From the NCBI GenBank assembly GCA_903828235.1, contig CAIKLM010000105.1:1-51584 (forward strand): a stretch of DNA of 51,584 nucleotides, read 5' to 3'. This stretch comes from an uncultured beta proteobacterium. GTDB lineage: Bacteria; Pseudomonadota; Gammaproteobacteria; Burkholderiales; Burkholderiaceae_C. The notes under the pieces are model-generated. The model was given only the letters and a program-made list of their open reading frames with translations. It was not told the origin of the DNA and ran no database searches. The position numbers and the translations under genes were made by a program. Of this stretch, positions 33,695-43,522 are shown piece by piece; the stretch's first letter is position 1; the number at the start of each line of letters is the position of its first letter.

Positions 33695-34291
33695 TCAGTC
33701 GCGCGGCTTGGCGAGCTGCCAGTCGAGGTGGTTGCGCACCGTGGGCCATTCGGCCGCGGTGATGCTGTAGACAGCGGTGTCGCGCAGCGTGCCGTCGGGC
33801 CCCACCTGGTGGGCGCGAAGGATGCCGTCGAGCTGCGCGCCCAGCCGCTCGATGGCGCGGCGGCTCTGCACATTCAGGCGGTGCGTGCGGAACTCCACCG
33901 CGATGCAGGCCAGCGCCTCGAAGGCGTGGCCCAGCAGCAAGCGCTTGCACTGGGTGTTCAGCGGCGTGCGCTGGGCACTGCGGGCCGTCCAGGTGCTGCC
34001 GATCTCGACGCGGCGGTTCTTCGCGTCGATGTTCATGTAGGTGGTCATGCCCGCCACGGTGCCGGCGGCGTCGAGCACGGTGAAGGGCCGCATCGAGCCG
34101 GCCTCGGCCAGCGCGAGGCGGCGCTCGATCTCGGCGGCCATGCCCTCGGGCGAGGGCACGGCGGTGTACCAGAGCCGCCAGAGCTCGCCGTCCCGTACGG
34201 CGAGCACCAGGGCGTCGTGGTGCTCGCGTGCCAGCGGCACCAGCGTGGCGTGCGGGCCGGCCAGCGTGACCGGTTCAGGCCAGGTGCTCAT
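33695..34291 (-). CDS. GNAT acetyltransferase, RimJ/RimL type
   Basis: 198 residues with the GNAT fold. VAGMTTYMNIDAKNRRVEIGSTWTARSAQRTPLNTQCKRL is the core of the ribosomal-protein-acetyltransferase-like branch, with VEFRTHRLNVQSRRAIERLGAQLDGILR as the C-terminal acetyl-CoA-binding segment. It transfers an acetyl group to an amine; the substrate is unknown. It starts 27 bases upstream of the S9 peptidase gene and is probably cotranscribed with it. Confidence 0.9.
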   Translation of the reverse strand: MSTWPEPVTLAGPHATLVPLAREHHDALVLAVRDGELWRLWYTAVPSPEGMAAEIERRLALAEAGSMRPFTVLDAAGTVAGMTTYMNIDAKNRRVEIGSTWTARSAQRTPLNTQCKRLLLGHAFEALACIAVEFRTHRLNVQSRRAIERLGAQLDGILRAHQVGPDGTLRDTAVYSITAAEWPTVRNHLDWQLAKPRD

Positions 34292-34346
34292 GCGAACGGG
34301 CCAAGCTCCCCGCCGCGGAACCGGCTCGGCCGGGCCGCTGGCGGGC

Positions 34347-34388
34347 GGCCCCCTCGGGGGGTAGCGAGCGCCAGCGAGCTTGGGGGCC
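34347..34388. repeat. GC-rich hairpin-forming intergenic element
   Basis: GGCCCCC (34347-34353) and GGGGGCC (34382-34388) form an outer stem around TCGGGGGGTAGCGAGCG and similar sequence. An alternative CCCCC/GGGGG stem is nearby. It recalls the GGGCCCCC-TCGGGGGG intergenic motif I remember from Burkholderiales genomes. It lies just past the MoxR stop and may terminate that transcript. Confidence 0.4.
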
Positions 34389-34393
34389 CCATG

Positions 34394-35248
34394 TCAGCGG
34401 TTGTGTTTCTGCATGAACACGAGCTTTTCGAAGAGCGTCAGGTCCTGCTCGTTCTTCAGCAGCGCGCCCACCAGCGGCGGGATCGCCACCTTGTCGTCGG
34501 ACGACTGCAGCGCCTCCAGCGGAATGTCCTCGGCCACCAGCAGCTTCAGCCAGTCGAGCAGCTCGCTGGTGCTGGGCTTCTTCTTCAGGCCGGGCAGGCC
34601 GCGCACGTCGAAGAAGGTCTTCATCGCACGCGCCAGCAACTCGCGCTTCAGGCCGGGGAAGTGCACGTCGACGATGGCCTGCATCGTCTCGGCGTCGGGG
34701 AACTTGATGTAGTGGAAGAAGCAGCGGCGCAGGAAGGCGTCGGGCAGCTCCTTCTCGTTGTTGCTGGTGATGAACACCAGCGGCCGGTGCTTCGCCCGCA
34801 CCAGCTCGCGCGTCTCGTAGACGTAGAACTCCATGCGGTCGAGCTCGCGCAGCAGGTCGTTCGGGAACTCGATGTCGGCCTTGTCGATCTCGTCGATCAG
34901 CAGCGCCACGGGCTGATCGGCCGTGAAGGCCTGCCAGAGCACGCCCTGCACGATGTAGTTGCGGATGTCGCGCACCTTGGCGGCGCTGTCGGCGTCGGGC
35001 AGTTGGCTGTCGCGCAGGCGGCTGACGGCGTCGTACTCGTACAGCCCCTGCTGCGCCTTGGTGGTGCTCTTCACGTGCCACTGCAGCAGCGGCATGCCCA
35101 GGGCCTGCGCCACCTCCTCGGCCAGCATGGTCTTGCCGGTGCCGGGTTCGCCCTTCACCAGGAGGGGGCGCTTCAGCGTGAGCGCGGCATTCACCGCCAG
35201 CATCAGGTCGGGCGTGGCGACGTAGCGTTCGGAGCCTTGGAATCTCAT
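34394..35248 (-). CDS. MoxR-family AAA+ ATPase
   Basis: 284 residues. Walker A GEPGTGKT at 33-40, Walker B VALLIDEID at 114-122, sensor-1 ITSNNEKELPDAFLRRC. MoxR ATPases work with VWA proteins in maturing enzyme complexes. The closest partner is the VWA protein at 30362-31534. A second, different MoxR (39952-40887) belongs to the cox cluster. The start ATG is only 7 bases from a -10-like TATACT on the same strand. Confidence 0.93.
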   Translation of the reverse strand: MRFQGSERYVATPDLMLAVNAALTLKRPLLVKGEPGTGKTMLAEEVAQALGMPLLQWHVKSTTKAQQGLYEYDAVSRLRDSQLPDADSAAKVRDIRNYIVQGVLWQAFTADQPVALLIDEIDKADIEFPNDLLRELDRMEFYVYETRELVRAKHRPLVFITSNNEKELPDAFLRRCFFHYIKFPDAETMQAIVDVHFPGLKRELLARAMKTFFDVRGLPGLKKKPSTSELLDWLKLLVAEDIPLEALQSSDDKVAIPPLVGALLKNEQDLTLFEKLVFMQKHNR

Positions 35249-35321
35249 CGAATCAGTATAGGCGCCCCCCTATAATCAGTGGCTGTCCCGAGACGTTTCC
35301 TGCAGTCGAGTACCGCCCGTG
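35249..35321. promoter_or_regulatory. Divergent promoter region MoxR / cytochrome c4
   Basis: A perfect -10 TATAAT (35271-35276, plus) faces rightward and TATACT (35260-35255, minus) faces leftward. They form an inverted repeat TATAGG/CCTATA and carry a direct repeat AATCAGT at 35251 and 35274. No -35 is recognisable on either strand. The leftward promoter would start transcription near the MoxR ATG itself. Confidence 0.6.
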
Positions 35322-35975
35322 ATGACCAAGCTTGTCGCCCCCCTCCTGCTGGCCCTGGCCGGCTTCGTCGCCACCGCCGCCCACGCGCAGGACGTCAAGC
35401 GCGGCGAACAGCGCGCCGCCCAGTGCATCGGCTGCCACGGCATCGCGGGCTACCAGTCGAGCTTCCCCGAGGTGCACCGGGTGCCCATGATCTCGGGCCA
35501 GAATGCCCAGTACATCGTCGCCTCGCTGCAGGCCTACGCCAAGGGCGAGCGCAAGCACCCCACGATGCGCGGCATCTCCGGCATGCTCACCGAGCAGGAA
35601 ATGGCCGACCTCGGCGCCTACTACGAGCAGCACGGCGCCTCCATGATCAAGCCCGTGGCCGACATGCCCGCCCGGCAGCCCAGCGCCGCCGTGCAGGCCC
35701 TGCTGACCAAGGGTGCCTGCGCCTCCTGCCACGGCGCCAACTTCAACAAGCCCATCAACGGCGCCTACCCCAAGATCGCCGGCCAGCACGCCGACTACCT
35801 GTACGTCTCGCTGCGGGCCTACGGCATCGAGGGCAACCGCATGGTCGGCCGCGCCAACGGCATCATGTCGGCGCAGGTGAAGCCCTTCACCCGCGCCGAA
35901 CTCAAGCAGATGGCCGATTACATCGGATCGCTGCCTGGCGACCTGCGCGTGGTGCCGCAGTCGCGCTTCCGCTGA
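35322..35975 (+). CDS. Diheme cytochrome c4
   Basis: 217 residues from ATG 35322; GTG at 35319 is the neighbouring option. The Sec signal ends about residue 23 (ATAAHAQ). Two heme sites CIGCH (35-39) and CASCH (133-137) lie in two homologous cytochrome c halves, the cytochrome c4 layout. Axial Met candidates are in KHPTMRGISGML and NGIMSAQV. It is a periplasmic, usually membrane-associated electron carrier to terminal oxidases. Its stop codon lies in a 14-base tandem duplication. Confidence 0.94.
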   Translation: MTKLVAPLLLALAGFVATAAHAQDVKRGEQRAAQCIGCHGIAGYQSSFPEVHRVPMISGQNAQYIVASLQAYAKGERKHPTMRGISGMLTEQEMADLGAYYEQHGASMIKPVADMPARQPSAAVQALLTKGACASCHGANFNKPINGAYPKIAGQHADYLYVSLRAYGIEGNRMVGRANGIMSAQVKPFTRAELKQMADYIGSLPGDLRVVPQSRFR

Positions 35976-35990
35976 CGCGCTTCCGCTGAC
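35963..35990 (+). repeat. 14-bp perfect tandem duplication over the cytochrome c4 stop
   Basis: GCGCTTCCGCTGAC occurs twice back to back (35963-35976 and 35977-35990). The first copy contains the final Phe-Arg codons and the TGA. The second copy lies after the stop and repeats it. Confidence 0.9.
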
Positions 35991-36286
35991 GCGCCGGCGC
36001 GCGGCCCCGCGTCGCTGCCGTCTTGCCCCCCCCCCTGCACGCCGTGCGCCGCCTCGGCGGTGGCCACGGCGTCTTCGTTTCCGGGTCAGCCGCGCCTGGG
36101 GGTGTTCCGGAGTGGCACACTCAAGCGCCGGTCTCCCTGGTGAAGGCCCGACTTAGGGTATTCGCCAGCGTGACGGCGCCGCGCAGCATGACCAGCATCG
36201 GGTTCAACGATGGCCGAGGCCAGGGCGCAGGGCGCCTGGGGCCGGTGCCGTCGGGCAGACCCACACCTCATCAGGAGACGAAGCCC
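35976..36286. other. Intergenic region before coxS
   Basis: 311 bases without a supported gene. It holds the second copy of a 14-bp duplication, a run of ten C (36026-36035) and an AT-richer spot TTAGGGTATTC (about 36153-36163) that could be part of a promoter for the cox genes. The coxS ribosome-binding site AGGAG is at 36273-36277. Nothing else is recognised. Confidence 0.6.
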
Positions 36287-36766
<480 letters not shown>

Positions 36767-36797
36767 CCACCTTCCACGAGACCAGGAGCACCGCACC

Positions 36798-39149
<2,352 letters not shown>

Positions 39150-39185
39150 GCGCCGCCACCTGACCGAGAACGAGGAGAACACACC

Positions 39186-39965
39186 ATGCAGAGCTTCCAG
39201 TTCAGCGCCGCGCAGACCGTGGCCGATGCCAAGGCGGCGGCCGCGGCCGGCGCCAAGATCCTGGCCGGTGGCCAGAGCCTGCTGCCGTCGATGCGCCTGG
39301 GTCTGGCCGCGCCCGAGGCGCTGGCCAGCCTGTCCGGCATCGCCGAGCTCAAGGGCATCACCGTCGGCGGCGGCGTCGTGAAGATCGGCGCCATGACCAC
39401 GCACGCCACCGTGGCCGCCAGCGCCGAGGTGCGCGCCGCCATCCCGGCGCTGGCCGACCTGGCCAGCCATATCGGCGACCGCCAGGTGCGCAACTGCGGC
39501 ACGATCGGCGGCAGCCTCGCCAACAACGACCCCGCCGCCTGCTACCCGGCCGCCGTGCTGGGCCTGGGCGCCACGGTGCACACCGACCGCCGCGACATCG
39601 CCGCCGACGACTTCTTCCAGGGCCTGTACACCACGGCGCTGGCCGAGGACGAGGTCATCACCGCGGTGAGCTTCCCCATCCCCGAGAAGGCGGGATGGCA
39701 GAAGTTCAAGCAGCCGGCCTCGCGCTTCTCGATCATCGGCGTGTTCGCGAGCAAGGGCCCGAAGGGCGTGCGCGTGGCCGTCACTGGCGGGGGCAACGGC
39801 GTGTTCCGCGCCTCGGGCCTGGAGGCGCAGCTGTCCGGCAATTACAGCGCCGCGGCGCTGGCCGGGGCCACGGTGAGTGCCGAGGGCCTGAACAGCGACC
39901 TGCACGGCTCGGCCGAGTACCGCGCGGCGCTGATCCCGGTGCTGGCGGCCCGTGCCGTTGGCTGA
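39186..39965 (+). CDS. coxM: Form II CODH-like medium FAD subunit
   Basis: 259 residues, slightly short for the family (about 270-290). FAD-binding motifs are LAGGQSLLPSMRLGLAAP (about 27-44) and NCGTIGGSLANNDPAACYPAA. The C-terminal CO-dehydrogenase flavoprotein domain follows (FSIIGVFASKGPKGVRVAVTGGG). Completes the S-L-M heterotrimer. GAGGAG precedes the ATG. Its last 14 bases overlap the GTG-started ATPase gene. Confidence 0.94.
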   Translation: MQSFQFSAAQTVADAKAAAAAGAKILAGGQSLLPSMRLGLAAPEALASLSGIAELKGITVGGGVVKIGAMTTHATVAASAEVRAAIPALADLASHIGDRQVRNCGTIGGSLANNDPAACYPAAVLGLGATVHTDRRDIAADDFFQGLYTTALAEDEVITAVSFPIPEKAGWQKFKQPASRFSIIGVFASKGPKGVRVAVTGGGNGVFRASGLEAQLSGNYSAAALAGATVSAEGLNSDLHGSAEYRAALIPVLAARAVG

Positions 39966-40887
39966 GGACGTGGCGGCTGCGCTGCCGGCGAGCATCGACG
40001 AGGTCGAGCGCGCGCTGGCAGCGCACGACTACGTGGCCGACCGTCGCCTGGCGACGGTCGTGTTCCTCGCGCTCAAGCTGGGCCGCCCGCTGTTCCTGGA
40101 GGGCGAGCCCGGCACCGGCAAGACCGAGATCGCGCGCACGCTGGCCGCCGCGCTGGGCCGGCCGCTGATCCGCCTGCAGTGCTACGAGGGCCTGGACCTG
40201 GCCGGCGCCGCCTACGAGTGGAACTACGCGCGCCAGATGCTCGAGATCCGGCTGGCGGAATCGGCGGCGGGCGGGAGCGCGGACGACCGCGCGGCGCTGG
40301 CCGCGCGCCTGTTCACCGACACCTTCCTCGTCAAGCGCGCGCTGCTCGACGCCATCGACCCCGCTCGCGCGGTGCCGCCGGTGCTGCTGATCGATGAGCT
40401 CGACCGCGCCGACGAGCCCTTCGAGGCCTTCCTGCTCGAGGTGTTGTCGGACTTCCAGATCACCATCCCCGAGATGGGCACCGTCAAGGCCACGACGCCG
40501 CCGATCGTGGTGCTCACCAGCAACCGCACGCGCGAGGTGCACGACGCCGTCAAGCGGCGCTGCCTGTACCACTGGGTGGGCTTCCCCGATGCGGCGCGCG
40601 AGCTCGAGATCATCCGCCGCAAGGTGCCCGGCGCGCCCGAGCGGCTCGCGCGCGAGATCGTGGCCTTCGTGCAGCGGCTGCGCGAGATCGAGCTGTACAA
40701 GCTGCCCGGCGTGGCCGAGACCATCGAGTGGACGCGCGCGCTGCGCGAGCTCGACACCGTGGTGCTCGACCCCGAGGTCGTGCAGAACACCCTGGGCCTG
40801 CTGCTGAAGTACCAGGACGACATCGCGCGCGTGGGCTCCGACGAGGTGGCGCGGCTGATCGAGCAGGCGCGCGCGGCGGCGGGCTGA
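39952..40887 (+). CDS. coxD: CoxD-type MoxR AAA+ ATPase
   Basis: 311 residues starting with GTG inside the coxM end. Walker A GEPGTGKT at 51-58, Walker B VLLIDELDRAD, sensor VLTSNRTREVHDAVKRRC. In Oligotropha CoxD is needed to assemble the CuSMo centre; here, beside a form II enzyme, it more likely assists Mo-cofactor sulfuration or subunit assembly in general. Partner of the downstream VWA protein. Confidence 0.92.
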   Translation: MPLAEDVAAALPASIDEVERALAAHDYVADRRLATVVFLALKLGRPLFLEGEPGTGKTEIARTLAAALGRPLIRLQCYEGLDLAGAAYEWNYARQMLEIRLAESAAGGSADDRAALAARLFTDTFLVKRALLDAIDPARAVPPVLLIDELDRADEPFEAFLLEVLSDFQITIPEMGTVKATTPPIVVLTSNRTREVHDAVKRRCLYHWVGFPDAARELEIIRRKVPGAPERLAREIVAFVQRLREIELYKLPGVAETIEWTRALRELDTVVLDPEVVQNTLGLLLKYQDDIARVGSDEVARLIEQARAAAG

Positions 40888-40892
40888 GACGC

Positions 40893-42092
40893 ATGCTGCC
40901 GAGCGGCCAGACGCCCGGGCGGCTTGCCGAGAACGTGCTGCACTTCGCGCGCGTGCTGCGCACGGCCGGGCTGCCCGTGGGCTCCGACCGCGTGATGCTG
41001 GCGCTGCAGGCCCTGCCCGTGGCCGGCCTCGAAGGCAAGGCCGATTTCCACGCCGTGCTCTCGGCCTGCTTCGTCAGCCGCCACGAGCAGCAGACCCTCT
41101 TCGACCAGGCCTTCACGCTGTACTGGCGCGACCCCGATCTCGCCGGCCGCATGCGCGCCTTGCTGCTGCCGCGCGTCAACACGAACACCCCGCCGCCGGT
41201 GAAGGAGAACCGCCGCCTCGGCGACGCGCTCTTCCCCAGCACGCGCGACGCGCCGGCCAAGGCGCCGCCGCCGCCCGAGATCGAGCTCGAAGCCACGCTC
41301 ACCTCGAGCGCGCAGGAGCGGCTGCAGAAGGCCGACTTCGAAACGATGAGCACGGATGAATTCCGCGAAGCCCTGCGCCTGCTCACCCGCCTGAAGCCCG
41401 CGATGGCCCCGCTGCCCACGCGCCGCCGCGAGGCCAGCCCGCGCCCCGGACGGCTGGACGTGCGCGCCACGTTGCGCGCCGCCGGCCGCGTGGGCGGCGA
41501 CTACCTGCCGCTGCGCCACAGCGCGGTGCGCGAGGTGGTGCCGCCGCTGGTGGTGCTGGCCGACATCTCCGGCTCGATGGCGCGCTACTCGCGCATGCTG
41601 CTGCACTTTGCGCACCTGCTCGGGCAGGCCGGGCCGCGCGTAGAGACCTTCGTCTTTGGCACCCGCCTGACGCGCCTCACACCCCTCTTGCGCCAGCGCG
41701 ACCCCGACGTCGCCGTGGCCCAGTGCACCGCCAACGTCAAGGACTGGTCCGGCGGCACGCGCATCGCGCACAGCCTGCACGACTTCAACCGCCTGTGGGC
41801 GCGCCGCGTGCTCGGCTCGCGCGCCACCGTGCTGCTGGTCAGCGACGGGCTCGAGCACGAGGCCGCCGACGACCTGGCCTTCGAGATGGAGCGGCTGCAC
41901 AAGAGCTGCCGCCGCCTGGTGTGGCTGAACCCGCTGCTGCGGTTCGAGGCCTTCCAGCCCAAGGCGCGCGGCATCCGCGCGATGCTGCCGCACGTGGACG
42001 ACTTCCGCCCGGTGCACAACCTGGCGAGCCTGGCGCAGCTGGTCGATGCCTTGGCCAAGCCGCCGCCCCAACGGCGCCCGGGTTCAGCGTAG
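40893..42092 (+). CDS. coxE: CoxE-type VWA-domain protein
   Basis: 399 residues from ATG 40893, 5 bases after the coxD stop. The N-terminal helical region (ENVLHFARVLRTAGLPVGSDRVMLALQAL) is followed by a Pro-rich linker and a VWA domain with a canonical MIDAS ADISGSM and SDGLEHEA. Works with CoxD in cofactor maturation of the hydroxylase. Its 3' end overlaps the convergent exporter gene by 9 bases. Confidence 0.93.
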   Translation: MLPSGQTPGRLAENVLHFARVLRTAGLPVGSDRVMLALQALPVAGLEGKADFHAVLSACFVSRHEQQTLFDQAFTLYWRDPDLAGRMRALLLPRVNTNTPPPVKENRRLGDALFPSTRDAPAKAPPPPEIELEATLTSSAQERLQKADFETMSTDEFREALRLLTRLKPAMAPLPTRRREASPRPGRLDVRATLRAAGRVGGDYLPLRHSAVREVVPPLVVLADISGSMARYSRMLLHFAHLLGQAGPRVETFVFGTRLTRLTPLLRQRDPDVAVAQCTANVKDWSGGTRIAHSLHDFNRLWARRVLGSRATVLLVSDGLEHEAADDLAFEMERLHKSCRRLVWLNPLLRFEAFQPKARGIRAMLPHVDDFRPVHNLASLAQLVDALAKPPPQRRPGSA

Positions 42093-42968
42093 CGGCCAGC
42101 GCAGCAGCCCGGTCGCCAGCGCCGTGCCCAGCAGGATGACGCCGCAGCCCACGAGCATGGTGCCAGTGGGCACCTCGCCGAGCGCGAGGTAGCCCCACAG
42201 CAGCGCAAAGGCCGGGATCAGGAATGTCACGCTGGTGGCGGTGGCCGCGCCGGTGCGGGCGATCAGGCGGAAGAACAGCACGTAGGCCAGGCCGGTGCAC
42301 AGCACCGACAGGGCGATCGCCGCCGCCCAGGCCTTGGCGCCGGGGTTCACCGCCGGCCACCACAGCGCGGCCGGCACCACCAGCGCCAGCGTGGCAGCGG
42401 CCTGGCTGCCCGCGGCCACGGCCAGTGGCGGCACGCCTTGCAGCCAGCGCCGCGACACGTTGGCGCCGAGCCCGTACAGACCGGTCGCGGCCAGGCTGGC
42501 GGCCACGCCGATGGCCGCGCTGACCCCATGTTCGCCGGCGGCGACGTCGGCCTTGCCCCAGCCCAGCCCCACGACCCCGGCCACGCCGATGGCCAGGCCC
42601 AGCCAGCGCGAGGCGCTCAGCCTGTCCTTCAGCCACAGCCAGGCGATGAGCGCGCCCCAGATCGGCACCGTCGCGTTGAACACCGACAGCAGCGCCGTCG
42701 TCAGCGCCAGCGCCGCCACCGCGTACAGCAGGAAGGGCAGCGCCGAGTTGACGATGCCGATGCCGGCGATGGCGCGGCCGTGAGTGCGCCAGGCGCCGCC
42801 TTGCTGCTTGAGCAGCATCAGCGGCACCAGCAGCAGCGCCGCGCCGGCCACACGCACGAAGGCCAGCGCCACCGGGCCGAACTCGGCCGCGCCCAGGCGC
42901 ATGAACAGGAAGCTGGCGCCCCACAGCGCGGCCAACAGCAGCAGGTCGGCGGTGTCGCGACGCGTCAT
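42084..42968 (-). CDS. EamA/DMT-superfamily exporter
   Basis: 294 residues with ten hydrophobic segments in two EamA repeats (LLLLAALWGASFLFMRLGAAEF; LYGLGANVSRRWLQG). Similar to metabolite or drug exporters such as RhtA/YdcZ-type proteins. The substrate is unknown. Its ATG overlaps the ogt stop by 4 bases, so it is the last gene of the alkylation-repair operon. Confidence 0.9.
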   Translation of the reverse strand: MTRRDTADLLLLAALWGASFLFMRLGAAEFGPVALAFVRVAGAALLLVPLMLLKQQGGAWRTHGRAIAGIGIVNSALPFLLYAVAALALTTALLSVFNATVPIWGALIAWLWLKDRLSASRWLGLAIGVAGVVGLGWGKADVAAGEHGVSAAIGVAASLAATGLYGLGANVSRRWLQGVPPLAVAAGSQAAATLALVVPAALWWPAVNPGAKAWAAAIALSVLCTGLAYVLFFRLIARTGAATATSVTFLIPAFALLWGYLALGEVPTGTMLVGCGVILLGTALATGLLRWPLR

Positions 42969-43522
42969 GCAGTGGCCGCCAGCACCGGCCTGCTCGCCGG
43001 CGTCCCTGCGTGCGACGCCCCGTCCGGCGCCTCATGCCGCAGCAGCCAGCGCTTGCGATCCAGCCCCCCAGCGTAGCCGGTGAGCGCGCCGTCGCGGCCC
43101 AGCACGCGGTGGCAGGGTACGACCACGCTCAGCGGGTTGCGCCCCACCGCGGCGCCCACCGCGCGCGACGCCTGCGGCTTGCCCAGTGCGCGCGCGATGG
43201 CGCCGTAGTCGGTGTGGGCGCCGCAGCCAATGGCCTGCAGTTCGCCCCACACCGCGTGTTGCCACGGCGTGCCGGCGGCGTGCAGCGGCAGCGAGAACTC
43301 GCGCAGGCTGCCGGCAAAGTAGGCACTCAATTGCTCGGTAGCCGCACGCAGCCAGCGCTGCTGCCCGTCCACCGGCACGGCCAGCGCGCCGGGGTGGTGG
43401 GCCTGGCCGTCGAACCAGGCGCCGGCCAGGCCCTGGGCGGTGGCGGCCAGCGTGAGGGCGCCCAGCGGCGTGGCCAGGCGGCACTGCGCTTCGAAGGGAT
43501 GAGCCAGGTGGTGCGGATTCAT
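42965..43522 (-). CDS. ogt: Methylated-DNA--protein-cysteine methyltransferase
   Basis: 185 residues from ATG 43522. The suicide cysteine is C137 in VVPCHRVLGRDGALTGYAGGLDRK, and the DNA-binding recognition helix precedes it (SRAVGAAVGRNP). Repairs O6-methylguanine. It overlaps both neighbours by 4 bases (ATGA), indicating coupled translation with the Ada/AlkA protein upstream. Confidence 0.95.
   Translation of the reverse strand: MNPHHLAHPFEAQCRLATPLGALTLAATAQGLAGAWFDGQAHHPGALAVPVDGQQRWLRAATEQLSAYFAGSLREFSLPLHAAGTPWQHAVWGELQAIGCGAHTDYGAIARALGKPQASRAVGAAVGRNPLSVVVPCHRVLGRDGALTGYAGGLDRKRWLLRHEAPDGASHAGTPASRPVLAATA

Noticed and set aside
36026..36035. Run of ten C as a phase-variable switch
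   Set aside because: It is in a non-coding region, far from any recognisable promoter spacing; length variation cannot be seen from one sequence.
36113..36127. Sigma54-like TGGCAC element before coxS
   Set aside because: The GG-GC spacing is one base short (9, not 10) and the -12 half reads AAGC, so it does not fit the strict sigma54 geometry.
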